Shown: positions 11,446 to 19,823, counted from the stretch's first letter. The stretch: 64,000 bases of DNA from Actinomadura rifamycini DSM 43936 (GCF_000425065.1 NZ_KE384301.1:203029-267028), one strand, 5' to 3'. Numbers and translations: made by a program. Notes: a model not told the origin generated them from the sequence alone.

Positions 11446-13917
11446 GTGACGCGGACGCACGACGAGGCGGTGCGCCCGAGGCGGGGCGCGTCCGCGGGCG
11501 TGCCCGTCGACGAGCCCGCGCAACCGGACCGCATCCGCCGCCCGTCCGACGCGATCCGGTTCGGCGTCTCCTGCGCGGGGCTGGCCGCGGTCATGCTGCT
11601 GGTGTCGTTCGCGCAGCAGACCACGCACGGCATCCAGACCGACATCGCCGAGGGCACCGCCCACGCGCCCCAGCTGCTGCTGGCGCTGGCCACCCTGGCG
11701 TCGAGCTTCGGCGTGCTGGCCGTGCCGATCGCGTTCGCCGTCGAGCGGCTGTTCCACAAGGACGGCATGCGGGTCGCCATCGCGCTGCTCGCCGCGATGA
11801 TCGCGCTCGCCGTCACCATCACCCTGGACGACCTGGTCGTGCAGGCCGCGCCCGGCGGCGTGCTCGACTCGCTGATCTGGGGCGGCACCGACACGGCCCC
11901 CGTGCACACCGACATCGCCCCGGTGATCGCGTTCGTCAGCGTGGTCGGGATGGCCGGGCGGATCCGCTGGCAGACGGCCACCTGGTCCATGATCGGGCTG
12001 GCCGCGCTGACCGGCCTGACCGCCGCCTACGCGTCGGTGTCGGCGCTCGCGGCGACGTACTTCCTCGGCCGCGCGATCGGGCACGGCACCCTGTACGCGG
12101 TCGGCACCCCGAACCCGCGCCCGACGGGCATGACGGTGGTGACGGCGCTGGAGCGGCTGGGGCTGTGCCCGCGGCGGGCGGCGCGGCTCGACGATCCCGC
12201 GGACGGCGGCGAGGAGGCGCGCCGCTACGGCGTCCTGCTGGCCTCCTCCCCCGCCGGGGCCGACCCGGCCCCGGCGTCCGGCGGGGGCACCGGGGCCTGG
12301 CATCTGGAGCTGCGGGTCCTGGACCGCGACCAGCAGACCGCCGGGCTGCCGTACCGGCTGTGGCGGATGCTGCGGCTGCGGCGCACCACGACCGGGCGGA
12401 CGCTGCGGTCGCTGCGCCGGTCGCTGGAGCAGGAGTCGCTCACCGCGTACGCCGCCGCCGCGGCGGGCGCCCGCACCCCGCGCCTGGTCGGCACGCTCGA
12501 GGTGGGGACGCAGGCGGCGCTGCTCGCGTACGAGCACGTGCCGGGGCGGCGGCTGCGCGACGTCCCCGCGGAGGAGGTCACCGACGAGCTGCTGACGGAC
12601 GTGTGGCGGCAGTTCGGGCTGCTGCAGAAGGGCCGGCTGGCGCACCGCCGCCTGGAGGAGGACGCGGTCCTGGTCGGCGACGACGGCGCCGCCCACCTCG
12701 TCGACCTGTGGTCCGGGGAGATCGCGGCGGGCGACCTGGCGCTGCGGCTCGACCTCGCGCAGCTGCTCACGACCCTGGCGCTGCGGGTCGGCCCGGAGCG
12801 CGCCGTGCGGACGGCGGTGCCGGTGCTGGGCGAGGAGGCGCTGGCGGCGGCGGTGCCGATGCTGCAGCGGGTGGCGCTGTCCCGGGCGACGCGGCAGGCG
12901 GTGCGGCGGGACCGGGAGCTGCTGCCGCGCATCCGGGAGGAGATCGCCCGGCTGAAGCCCGAGTCGGAGGCCGCGCCCGTCCGGCTGGAGCGGTTCCGGC
13001 CGCGGACGATCTTCAGCATGGTGGCGCTGTCGATCGCCGCCTACATCGTGATCCCGCAGTTCGGCAGCGTCGACCTGATGCAGCTGGTCGCGAAGGCGAC
13101 CTGGTGGTGGGCGGGGGTGGCGCTCGGCGGGGCGGCGCTGACCTACCTGGCGGCGGCGTTCATGCTGATGGGCTTCGTCCCCGAACGGCTCCCCCTGTGG
13201 CGGACGGTGCTGGTGCAGGTCGCCGCGTCGTTCGTGAAGCTGGTGGCGCCGGCGGCGGTCGGCGGGGTCGCGGTCAACACCCGGTACCTGCAGCGGTCGG
13301 GCGTCCGGCCAGGCCCGGCGGTGGCGAGCGTCGGCGCGTCCCAGCTCGTCGGGCTGGTGGTGCACGTCCTGCTGCTGGTGCTGTTCGGCTTCCTGACCGG
13401 GTCGACGGGCACGGCGACGAAGGACCTGGCGCCGTCCCGCACCGTCGTGGTCGCGGTGCTGCTGATCGGGCTGGTCGCGGGGCTGGCGATGACGATCCCG
13501 CGGGTGCGGCGGGTGGTCACCGGCCGGCTGCGCAGCATGTTCTCGGGCGTGGTGCCGCGGCTGGTGGACGTCCTGCAGTCGCCGCGGAAGCTGTTCACCG
13601 GGATCGGCGGCTCGCTGCTGCTGACGGTGGGCTTCGTGCTGTGCCTGGACGCCTCGATCCGCGCGTTCGGCGGTTCGCTGCCGTGGACGACGGTGGTGGT
13701 GGTGTTCCTGACGGCGAACGCGGTGGGGTCGGCGGTGCCGACGCCCGGGGGCCTCGGCGCGGTGGAGGGGGCGCTGACGCTGGCGCTGACGATCTCGGGG
13801 CTGGGGGCGGAGACGGCGGCGTCGGCCGTCCTGCTGTACCGCCTGCTGACGCTGTGGCTGCCGGTGCTGCCCGGCTGGGCGGCGTTCGCGTACCTCCAGC
13901 GCAAGGAGTCGCTCTAG
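11446..13917 (+). CDS. Flippase-like membrane protein with central kinase-like domain
   Basis: An 823-residue protein in three parts. The N-terminal membrane block has about six helices (about 40-240). A soluble middle (about 290-530) resembles an APH/ABC1 kinase fold: a hinge-like LLAYEHVPGRRL, then LAHRRLEEDAVLV where HxDxxxxN would be expected, then LVDLWSGE where DFG would be. The C-terminal membrane block (IFSMVALSIAAYIVIPQFGS onwards) looks like the lysylphosphatidylglycerol synthase/UPF0104 flippase region. The GTG at 11446 has GGAG nine bases upstream. An ATG at 11254 would add a low-complexity repeat-encoded tail and lacks a ribosome site. The substrate is probably a lipid, by family analogy only. 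Confidence 0.75.
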   Translation: MTRTHDEAVRPRRGASAGVPVDEPAQPDRIRRPSDAIRFGVSCAGLAAVMLLVSFAQQTTHGIQTDIAEGTAHAPQLLLALATLASSFGVLAVPIAFAVERLFHKDGMRVAIALLAAMIALAVTITLDDLVVQAAPGGVLDSLIWGGTDTAPVHTDIAPVIAFVSVVGMAGRIRWQTATWSMIGLAALTGLTAAYASVSALAATYFLGRAIGHGTLYAVGTPNPRPTGMTVVTALERLGLCPRRAARLDDPADGGEEARRYGVLLASSPAGADPAPASGGGTGAWHLELRVLDRDQQTAGLPYRLWRMLRLRRTTTGRTLRSLRRSLEQESLTAYAAAAAGARTPRLVGTLEVGTQAALLAYEHVPGRRLRDVPAEEVTDELLTDVWRQFGLLQKGRLAHRRLEEDAVLVGDDGAAHLVDLWSGEIAAGDLALRLDLAQLLTTLALRVGPERAVRTAVPVLGEEALAAAVPMLQRVALSRATRQAVRRDRELLPRIREEIARLKPESEAAPVRLERFRPRTIFSMVALSIAAYIVIPQFGSVDLMQLVAKATWWWAGVALGGAALTYLAAAFMLMGFVPERLPLWRTVLVQVAASFVKLVAPAAVGGVAVNTRYLQRSGVRPGPAVASVGASQLVGLVVHVLLLVLFGFLTGSTGTATKDLAPSRTVVVAVLLIGLVAGLAMTIPRVRRVVTGRLRSMFSGVVPRLVDVLQSPRKLFTGIGGSLLLTVGFVLCLDASIRAFGGSLPWTTVVVVFLTANAVGSAVPTPGGLGAVEGALTLALTISGLGAETAASAVLLYRLLTLWLPVLPGWAAFAYLQRKESL

Positions 13918-13947
13918 CCGCGGCCTGACGAGCGGTGGGACGTGCGG

Positions 13948-14547
13948 CTAGCCGGTGCGGCGGGCGCGCCGCCGGTCGGCGAGTTCGTCGTGGGGGTGGT
14001 CGTCGCGGTCGCTGGTGGCGGCCCGTTCGGCGGGCAGTTCGGCGAGGCTCCCCTCGACCTCCTGCCACACCCGTCCCAGCGCTATGCCGAACACGCCCTG
14101 CCCGCCCTGGAGGAGGTCGACGACCTCGTCGGGCGAGGTGCACTCGTAGACGCTGACGCCGTCGCTCATGAGCGTGATCTGCGCGAGGTCCTGGACGCCG
14201 CGGTCGCGCAGGTGGGTCACGGCGGTGCGGATCTGCTGCAGCGACACGCCCGTGTCCAGGAGCCGCTTCACGACTTTGAGGACCAGGATGTCGCGGAAGC
14301 TGTACAGCCGCTGGCTGCCGGATCCGTGCGCCGACCGCACACTGGGCTCGACGAGCTTGGTGCGGGCCCAGTAGTCCAGTTGGCGGTAGGTGATGCCCGC
14401 CGCCGAGCAGGCCGTCGGGCCGCGGTAGCCGACGTCCTCCGGCGGAGCCGACACCCGCGTGTCGAAGAGCAGGCCCTGCTCTCCGGCGCGCCGGGACGCG
14501 ACGTGCCTGTCGGGGGTGGCCTTGCCCTCGCCGCTGCTCACCGCCAC
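13948..14547 (-). CDS. MerR-family regulator, ResR/McdR-like
   Basis: A 199-residue MerR-type regulator. The winged helix (about 45-115) contains GITYRQLDYWARTKLVEPSVR and SQRLYSFRDILVLKVVKRLL. There is no C-terminal cysteine cluster, so it is not a metal sensor. By order (after the DUF151 nuclease and the FtsR-like MerR gene) it corresponds to mycobacterial Rv1830 (ResR/McdR), linked to growth and division control. That assignment rests on gene order and family memory. The GTG at 14547 has GGAGG five bases upstream. A 20-bp palindrome in the leader suggests autoregulation. Confidence 0.85.
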   Translation of the reverse strand: MAVSSGEGKATPDRHVASRRAGEQGLLFDTRVSAPPEDVGYRGPTACSAAGITYRQLDYWARTKLVEPSVRSAHGSGSQRLYSFRDILVLKVVKRLLDTGVSLQQIRTAVTHLRDRGVQDLAQITLMSDGVSVYECTSPDEVVDLLQGGQGVFGIALGRVWQEVEGSLAELPAERAATSDRDDHPHDELADRRRARRTG

Positions 14548-14580
14548 GCGGACCTCCGGCTTCTATCAGCCCGTGCCGGT

Positions 14581-14600
14581 TCGTCAAGGGGGTTTGACGA
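14581..14600. promoter_or_regulatory. Palindromic operator candidate in the MerR leader
   Basis: TCGTCAA-N6-TTGACGA, perfect 7-bp arms, located 34-53 bases upstream of the MerR start codon and downstream of the promoter-like element. It is a plausible autoregulatory site. Confidence 0.5.
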
Positions 14601-14625
14601 ATTACACCACGGGTGTTCCACCAGC

Positions 14626-14654
14626 ACGGTAGGTGCCGGTCAGGGTGTGGTCAA
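14626..14654 (-). promoter_or_regulatory. Sigma70-like promoter for the ResR-like MerR gene
   Basis: On the minus strand, TTGACC (14654-14649) and TACCGT (14631-14626) are separated by 17 bases. This would give a leader of roughly 70 bases containing the palindrome at 14581-14600. Confidence 0.4.
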
Positions 14655-15002
14655 CGTTCGCCGTCGGCGCGTCGCATGCCCGGATGAACCGGCTTCACGT
14701 GGGCAAACCGCGCACCTTTTCCGCCACTGCGGTCCTACCCCGCCGGACGCCCCCCGGAAACCGCCAACTCCCAGGACGATGTACGACCAATGGCGTCAGA
14801 CCTCGAATATACCTCGCGGAGTGATATTCCCCACGGGCGCCCCCGTCCCAGGCGTACCTACCCCGCTGCGGCGGCGCAAACGACCCCGCGTCTTTCAAGA
14901 TCGTTGAGCGGGTTCGTGAAGCCCGGGTCAGCGGTGCGCCTCCGCCCCGCGCGGGAGCGCGCCGACGGGACCGTGCGGGCCCGCGGGAGGCGCGGCGCCG
15001 GG

Positions 15003-15473
15003 TCAGCCGGCGCGGCCGAAGTCCTCGGGGGTGATGGTGTCGAGGAACTCGCGGAACTTCTCGACCTCGTCCTCCTGCTCGTCCGGGATGGCCACGCCGG
15101 CCTCTTCGAGGATGTCCTCGCTGGCGAAGATCGTGGCGCCGGTGCGCAGGGCGAGCGCGATGGAGTCGGACGGCCGGGCGCTGACTTCCACGCCGTTGGA
15201 GAAGACCAGGTCGGCGAAGAAGATGCCCTCGCGGAGCGCGGTGATGTTCACGGTGCTCAGCTGGACGCTCAGCGCGTCGAGGACGTCGCGGAAGAGGTCG
15301 TGGGTGAGGGGGCGCGCGGGCAGCACGCCCTGCTGGGCGAAGGCGATCGCCGTGGCCTCGACGGCCCCGATCCAGATGGGCAGGTACCGCTCGCCCTCCG
15401 TCTCCTTCAACAGGACGATCGGCTGATTGGAGGGCATCTCGACCCGGACGCCGACGACCTCCATCTGCTTCAC
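15003..15473 (-). CDS. Bifunctional nuclease family protein (DUF151/BFN)
   Basis: A 156-residue BFN/DUF151 protein, counterpart of mycobacterial Rv1829 by gene order. The conserved core MEVVGVRVEMPSNQPIVLL, then RYLPIWIGAVEATAIAFAQQ, and the RPSDSIALALR motif are all present. The GTG at 15473 has GGGAG about seven bases upstream, whereas the upstream ATG at 15506 has no good site. Family members have been reported to act on DNA and RNA, but the physiological role in actinobacteria is not settled. It is flanked by two MerR genes in a conserved order. Confidence 0.88.
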   Translation of the reverse strand: MKQMEVVGVRVEMPSNQPIVLLKETEGERYLPIWIGAVEATAIAFAQQGVLPARPLTHDLFRDVLDALSVQLSTVNITALREGIFFADLVFSNGVEVSARPSDSIALALRTGATIFASEDILEEAGVAIPDEQEDEVEKFREFLDTITPEDFGRAG

Positions 15474-15627
15474 TGCGGCTCCCTGCTCGTTCGCTGTCTC
15501 GATCATCCGCGTGCGGCCGGACCGAGTCCCGCCGAGCCCGAAACCCGAGCCCTGTAGCCAACGTACACCCAGGTTCGGACGGAACGCCGCGCCCCGGGGG
15601 CGGCAAAATCCTGCGAGGCGCGGGTGA

Positions 15628-16362
15628 TCAGTGGTCGAGGCTTTCCCGGAGGCTCGCCGACAGCAGGGCGGCGTGCAGCTTCACCGACAGCGCGGCGATC
15701 TCGCGGGCGGTCTCGGCGGCCTGCTCGTGGGCGTCCGGGCTGCGGCGGCGCAGCTGGGGCGCGACGGTCTGCTCGATGAGCCCGGCCTGCCGGTCGGCGG
15801 CGGCCTTGACGGCCCGCAGGTGCCGCACCTCGAAACCGTAGTCGCCGAGCGCGGCGGCGGCGCGGGCGACGGTGAGGGCCTCCGCCTCGTAGTGGGCGCC
15901 GCGGCGGCGGATCAGCCCGTACTCCTCCAGGCGGCCGAGGAGCGCCTCGTCGATCCCGGCGCCGTCGAGGAGCTGGCGGCGGGTGAGCCGGACGGCGGCG
16001 GTCTCGGCGGTCGCGTCGGCGGCGACGAGGGTGCGGGGGCGGCTCCGGTCGGGCTCGGGGCGGCGGGCGCCCAGCGGCGGGACCGCCTCGCCGCGGTCGC
16101 GGGCCTCGAGGTGCTGCCGGATCGCGCGCAGCGGCATGTAGTGGTCGCGCTGCGCGGTGAGGACGAAGCGGAGGCGTTCGACGTCTCCGGCGCCGAACTT
16201 GCGGTAGCCCGAGGGGCTGCGCTGCGGTTCGATCAGCCCCTCGGACTCCAGGAACCTGATCTTGGAGATGGTGATGTCGGGGAACTCGGGCCGGAGCAGC
16301 CCGAGGACGTCCCCTATCGTCATCAGGGACCTGGCCGGTTGCGCGTTCAAGGCCCCTCCCAT
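15628..16362 (-). CDS. MerR-family regulator, FtsR-like
   Basis: A 244-residue regulator with a MerR-type N-terminal domain: LMTIGDVLGLLRPEFPDITI, then SKIRFLESEGLIEPQRSPSG and YRKFGAGDVERLRFVLTAQR. The C-terminal part (about 120-240) is helical with no metal-binding cysteines. The position between the FHA gene and the BFN gene matches Rv1828 and corynebacterial FtsR, a regulator linked to ftsZ expression. That function is transferred by homology and order. It begins 50 bases downstream of the FHA gene, so co-transcription is likely. Confidence 0.88.
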   Translation of the reverse strand: MGGALNAQPARSLMTIGDVLGLLRPEFPDITISKIRFLESEGLIEPQRSPSGYRKFGAGDVERLRFVLTAQRDHYMPLRAIRQHLEARDRGEAVPPLGARRPEPDRSRPRTLVAADATAETAAVRLTRRQLLDGAGIDEALLGRLEEYGLIRRRGAHYEAEALTVARAAAALGDYGFEVRHLRAVKAAADRQAGLIEQTVAPQLRRRSPDAHEQAAETAREIAALSVKLHAALLSASLRESLDH

Positions 16363-16411
16363 CGTGGTCCCGTCATGGCCGCGTCAGGTTCGCCTCCGGA
16401 TCGCCGGCTCG

Positions 16412-16942
16412 TCAGCCGTGCTGCGGGTTGGTGAGGAAGACCAGCCGGAACTTGCCGATCTGGACTTCGTCGCCGCCCGCGAGGGCGGTGTGGTCGATCC
16501 GCTGCCGGTTGACGTAGGTGCCGTTCAGGGCCCCGACGTCGCGGACGGAGAAAGTCCCGCCCTGGCGGAGGAACTCGGCGTGCTTGCGGGAGACGGTGAC
16601 GTCGTCCAGGAAGATGTCGCTCTCGGGGTGCCGGCCGCAGGAGGTGCGGTCCTGGTCGAGCAGGAACCGGCTGCCGGCGTTCGGGCCGCGCTTGACCACG
16701 AGCAGCGCCGTGCCGGGAGGCAGCGCGTCCACGCCCATCTGGTCGGACGGGACGGGCGGTTCCTCGGCGCCCGTGTCGGCGTCCAGCGCCTCGATCCCCC
16801 CGATGGAGATCGTGGACGTGGACTCGCCGGGCGACTCGCGAGGGGGCGGCGCGTTCCGCGTCAGCGGGGTGCCGCAGTAGGAGCAGAAGCGGGCATCATC
16901 CGGGTTGGCGTGACCGCACTGCGTGCAGTAGACGCTCGGCAT
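16412..16942 (-). CDS. Zinc-ribbon and FHA-domain protein, GarA-like
   Basis: A 176-residue protein. The N-terminal zinc ribbon has CTQCGHANPDDARFCSYCG (about 5-23). A disordered linker carries a Thr/Ser patch, ESTSTISIGG, where GarA proteins have the kinase-phosphorylated threonines. The FHA domain (about 85-170) shows GRHPESDIFLDDVTVSRKHA and VRDVGALNGTYVN, the phosphothreonine-binding residues. GarA inhibits 2-oxoglutarate dehydrogenase and activates glutamate synthase in an FHA-dependent way; the same role is plausible here. The ATG at 16942 has AGGAGG about 12 bases upstream. Confidence 0.85.
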   Translation of the reverse strand: MPSVYCTQCGHANPDDARFCSYCGTPLTRNAPPPRESPGESTSTISIGGIEALDADTGAEEPPVPSDQMGVDALPPGTALLVVKRGPNAGSRFLLDQDRTSCGRHPESDIFLDDVTVSRKHAEFLRQGGTFSVRDVGALNGTYVNRQRIDHTALAGGDEVQIGKFRLVFLTNPQHG

Positions 16943-17439
16943 CGATCGGCTCGGCCTCCTACCTCGGCGTGCCGCTCGCGGACCTCCGCTCGCCGCGGGA
17001 GCCGCGCGCGTCACGCGCATCCTTCAACCAACCCACGCCGGGGACCCGCCCCCGACCACGGTCCATCCTCACCGCCCGCGCTCGCCACGGTCGCCGCAAC
17101 CGACGGTCGCCGCAACTTACGCGGGTATGACCCGAGGGGTCAACCGGGGCCGGCGAGACCCAAACTACCGCCGCCGATGATCGCAGGTCCATGCCGCCGC
17201 GCGGCACGCCTCCGGTCATGACGCACCGGCCGGGTCTCCGGTCCACCACGTCCCCCGTGTTCCCCTCAGGACACGACCGTATCGCGCCCGGGGCGGTCCT
17301 CGCGCCCAGGGTGATCAACTTGTCGGAAGGGTCACGTCCGCGGCCGTTTCCCCGTCCTTCTCCCCGCCTTCCCCGATCGGCGGCGCGACGGTCGGGACGT
17401 CCCCGCCGGCGGGGACGTCCGCCGCGGCCGCCCGCCCGC
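16943..17439. other. Gene-free region upstream of the GarA-like gene
   Basis: About 500 bases with no convincing gene. It contains the promoter-like element listed at 17114-17143 and a 14-bp direct repeat (ACGGTCGCCGCAAC, twice near 17086-17116). The gcvH gene that precedes garA in mycobacteria is not found here. Confidence 0.55.
17114..17143 (-). promoter_or_regulatory. Sigma70-like promoter for the garA-ftsR block
   Basis: On the minus strand, TTGACC (17143-17138) and TAAGTT (17119-17114) are 18 bases apart. The start of the FHA gene is about 170 bases downstream. Confidence 0.42.
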
Positions 17440-17700
17440 CGTGCGCGCGGGCGCACCGGTCCACCGAGGCGGCGGTCGTCGAGGGGATCGGCCGGACGGG
17501 GCGGCCGGTGACGAGCGCGGCGCTCGTCCTGTTCCCGGCGTTCGCGTCGCCGGCCGCCGCGCCGGTCATCGAGGTGAAGGTCTTCGCGACGGGGCCGGGC
17601 CGCGGAATCCTGCTGGACGCCACCGTGGTGGCTGCGCGTCGCGCCGTCCCCGCCGCCCGCGCCGCAGGACGGCCCGGAGCGGGTCGCGGCGGGCGTCCGG
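17440..17700 (+). pseudogene. Decayed C-terminal fragment of an MMPL/RND-type transporter
   Basis: In the frame containing GTG 17508, the translation includes STEAAVVEGIGRTGRPVTSA, then ALVLFPAFAS, and VFATGPGRGILLDATVV. This matches my memory of the last transmembrane region of MMPL exporters (AVVEGIARTGRVVTSAALIL and GLGAGILLDATVVRALLVPA). The upstream nine-tenths of the protein is absent. The expected RALLVPALVALFGRW is degraded to an Ala/Arg-rich string and runs into the end of the LysE gene on the other strand. No start or ribosome site is convincing, so I treat it as a remnant. Confidence 0.6.
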
Positions 17701-17730
17701 AAGCGGCCGTCTCCGGTTCCGCCGGTGCGG

Positions 17731-18381
17731 CTACGGGCGGGCGACGGCGGGGCCGGAGCGGTCGAGGCCGACGTGCAGGGCGAGCCCGGCGAGCACGGAG
17801 CCCAGGAGGTACCGCTGGGCGCGCTGCCAGGCGGGGCGCCGTGCGAGGAACGCCGCGAAGCTTCCGGCGCCGAGCATGATGAGGGCGTTCACGGTGATCG
17901 CGATGCTGATCTGGACGAGCCCGAGGAGCAGGCTCTGCAGGGCGACGTGCCCGCGTTCGGGCTCGACGAACTGCGGCAGCAGCGACATGTACAGGATCGC
18001 GATCTTCGGGTTGAGCAGGTTGGTGACCAGGCCCATGGCGAACAGCCGGCGCGGCGGGTCGGCCGGGAGCTCCCGCGGCTCGAACGCCGACCGGCCGCCG
18101 GGCCGGACCGCCTGCCACGCCAGCCACAGCAGGTACAGCGCCCCGGCGACCTTCAGGACGGTGTAGAGGGGCGGGACGAGCCCGAACACGGCGGTGATCC
18201 CGGCGGTCGCGGCGAGGACGTAGGCGACGAACCCGGTGGCGACGCCCGCGAGGGAGATCAGTCCGGCCCGGCGGCCCTGGGTGATCGAGCGCGACACCAG
18301 GTAGATCATGTTCGGCCCGGGGGTGAGGACCAGTCCGAGGGAGACGAGGGCGATGGCGGCCACCGCGGTGGACGAGATCAA
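17731..18381 (-). CDS. LysE/RhtB-family amino-acid exporter
   Basis: A 216-residue membrane protein with the LysE pattern of about six helices. It has the family motif LTPGPNMIYLVSRSITQGRR near the N-terminus and MGLVTNLLNPKIAILYMSLLPQF in the middle. Members export amino acids or related metabolites by proton exchange. The start is probably the TTG at 18381, which has GGAG upstream; longer reading runs into the divergent promoter. It is divergent from a MocR-type regulator with about 100 bases between, and repeated TCGGTGCAA half-sites lie there, so it is probably controlled by that regulator. Confidence 0.85.
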   Translation of the reverse strand: MISSTAVAAIALVSLGLVLTPGPNMIYLVSRSITQGRRAGLISLAGVATGFVAYVLAATAGITAVFGLVPPLYTVLKVAGALYLLWLAWQAVRPGGRSAFEPRELPADPPRRLFAMGLVTNLLNPKIAILYMSLLPQFVEPERGHVALQSLLLGLVQISIAITVNALIMLGAGSFAAFLARRPAWQRAQRYLLGSVLAGLALHVGLDRSGPAVARP

Positions 18382-18402
18382 TGGGTGCTCCTGCCGTGAG
18401 TG

Positions 18403-18462
18403 TTGCACCGATCGTAAAACTCGGAGCAATCTGGCACAATACGGATATTGATCTCGGTGCAA
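18403..18462. promoter_or_regulatory. Candidate MocR operator: three TCGGTGCAA half-sites
   Basis: TTGCACCGA at 18403-18411 is the inverse of TCGGTGCAA at 18454-18462, and TCGGAGCAA (one mismatch) lies at 18421-18429. All are in the 101-base gap between the divergent LysE and MocR genes. MocR regulators commonly bind spaced direct and inverted repeats near the shared promoter. Confidence 0.55.
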
Positions 18463-18482
18463 TGTGGGGTGAGGGCGGGCAG

Positions 18483-19823
18483 ATGGACGACTACCGGCGT
18501 GTGGCCGACACCGTCGCCGCCGACATCGCGGCCGGACGGCTGCGTCCCGGCGACCGCCTGCCCCCGCAGCGCGCGTTCGCCCGCGAGCGCGGCATCGCGC
18601 CGTCCACGGCGAGCCGCGTGTACCGGGAGCTGGCGCTGCGCGGCCTGGTCGTCGGCGAGGTCGGGCGCGGCACGTTCGTCCGCGCGGCCCGGCCCGCGCC
18701 CGCCCCGGCGCTCGGCGAGCCGGTCGCCGCGCCGGTCGACCTGGAGGTGGGGCACCCGGTGGCGCCCGGGCAGGGCGCGCTGCTGGCGCCGGGGCTGGCG
18801 CGGGCGGCCGGAGCGGCGCTCGTCCCGGCCCGCGTCGCCGGGACCCCGGACGTCCGGGAGGCGGCGGCGGCCCTGCTGGCCGTGCCGGGCTGGACGCCCG
18901 CGCCCGACGACGTGCTGTTCGCCGCGGGCGGCCGGCAGGCCATCGCGGGGGCGGTGGCGGCGCTGGTCCCGCCGGGCGGGCGGCTCGCGGTGGAGGAGCT
19001 CACCTACCCGGTGGTCCGGGCGACCGCCGCGCGGCTCGGCGTCGCGCTCGTCCCGGTCCCGGCGGACGGGCACGGGCTGCGCCCGGACGCGCTCGCCGAC
19101 GCGCACCGCAGGACCCCGTTCGCGGCCGTCTTCCTGCAGCCCACGCTGCACAACCCGACCGGGACGACGATGCCCGCGCGGCGGCGGGCGGAGATCGCGG
19201 ACGTCCTCGAGCGGACCGGCGTCCACGCCGTCGAGGACCGGGTCTGGTCGTTCCTGGCCGAGGACGGGCCGCCCCCGCTGGCGGCGTTCGCGCCGGCCCG
19301 CACGATCGCCGTCGACGGCCTCGCCAAGCGGCTCGCGCCCGGCCTGGGGGTCGGGTTCGCGGTCGCGCCGCCGGAGCTGCGCGGGCGCGTCGCCGGCGCG
19401 CTGCGCTCGGGGGCGTGGGGCCCGGCCGGGTTCGCGCTGGCGGCGGCCGCCGCGTGGATCGCCGACGGGACGGCCGCCGCCGTGGCCCGCGCGAAGCGGG
19501 CGGACGCCGCGGAGCGGCAGCGGACGGCGGCCGCGCGGCTGGCGGCGGGGCGGGCGGGGAACGGGACCGTCCGCGCCGACCCGCGCTCGTACTTCTGCTG
19601 GTGGGAGCTGCCCGCGCCGTGGCGCGCGGAGACGTTCGTCGCGGCGGCGGGGCGGCGCGGCATCGCGGTCACGCCCGGCGCGGCGTTCGCCGCCGGCGCC
19701 GGCGCGGCGCCGCGCGCGGTCCGGCTGATGCTGGCGTCGCCGCCCCCGGACGGGCTGGACCGGGCCCTCGGCGTCCTCGCCGACATCGCCGCGGGCAGCC
19801 CCGACGACTCCCCCGTCGACTGA
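18483..19823 (+). CDS. MocR/PdxR-type GntR regulator with aminotransferase domain
   Basis: A 446-residue protein. The GntR winged helix (about 5-70) has GDRLPPQRAFARERGIAPST followed by VYRELALRGLVVGEVGRGTF. An aminotransferase class I-like domain follows (about 90-440), with HNPTGTTMPARRR and the PLP-lysine segment VDGLAKRLAPGLGVGF. MocR regulators sense PLP or PLP-amino-acid adducts rather than catalysing transamination. The ATG at 18483 has GAGGGCGGG upstream. Divergent pairing with a LysE exporter suggests it controls efflux of an amino acid or amine. It converges with manC. Confidence 0.9.
   Translation: MDDYRRVADTVAADIAAGRLRPGDRLPPQRAFARERGIAPSTASRVYRELALRGLVVGEVGRGTFVRAARPAPAPALGEPVAAPVDLEVGHPVAPGQGALLAPGLARAAGAALVPARVAGTPDVREAAAALLAVPGWTPAPDDVLFAAGGRQAIAGAVAALVPPGGRLAVEELTYPVVRATAARLGVALVPVPADGHGLRPDALADAHRRTPFAAVFLQPTLHNPTGTTMPARRRAEIADVLERTGVHAVEDRVWSFLAEDGPPPLAAFAPARTIAVDGLAKRLAPGLGVGFAVAPPELRGRVAGALRSGAWGPAGFALAAAAAWIADGTAAAVARAKRADAAERQRTAAARLAAGRAGNGTVRADPRSYFCWWELPAPWRAETFVAAAGRRGIAVTPGAAFAAGAGAAPRAVRLMLASPPPDGLDRALGVLADIAAGSPDDSPVD

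Larger units (their letters stand above)
14548..15002. other. Intergenic region between bifunctional nuclease and MerR genes
   Basis: This 455-base stretch holds no convincing gene. The end near the MerR gene contains a promoter-like pair and a palindrome, both listed separately. The remainder has a lower-GC patch near 14790-14830 and a 10-bp palindrome at 14975-14984, with nothing else I can name. Confidence 0.6.

Noticed and set aside
13915..13949. Terminator formed by TAGCCGC and GCGGCTA between the flippase and MerR genes
   Set aside because: The arms are only 7 bp with a loop of about 20 bases; too weak to claim.
14633..14824. Possible 63-residue protein in the MerR/BFN gap
   Set aside because: It overlaps the MerR promoter region, has no ribosome site and no conserved motif.
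17191..17511. Possible small Pro/Arg-rich protein upstream of the MMPL remnant
   Set aside because: No ribosome site, no family similarity, and composition typical of random GC-rich sequence.
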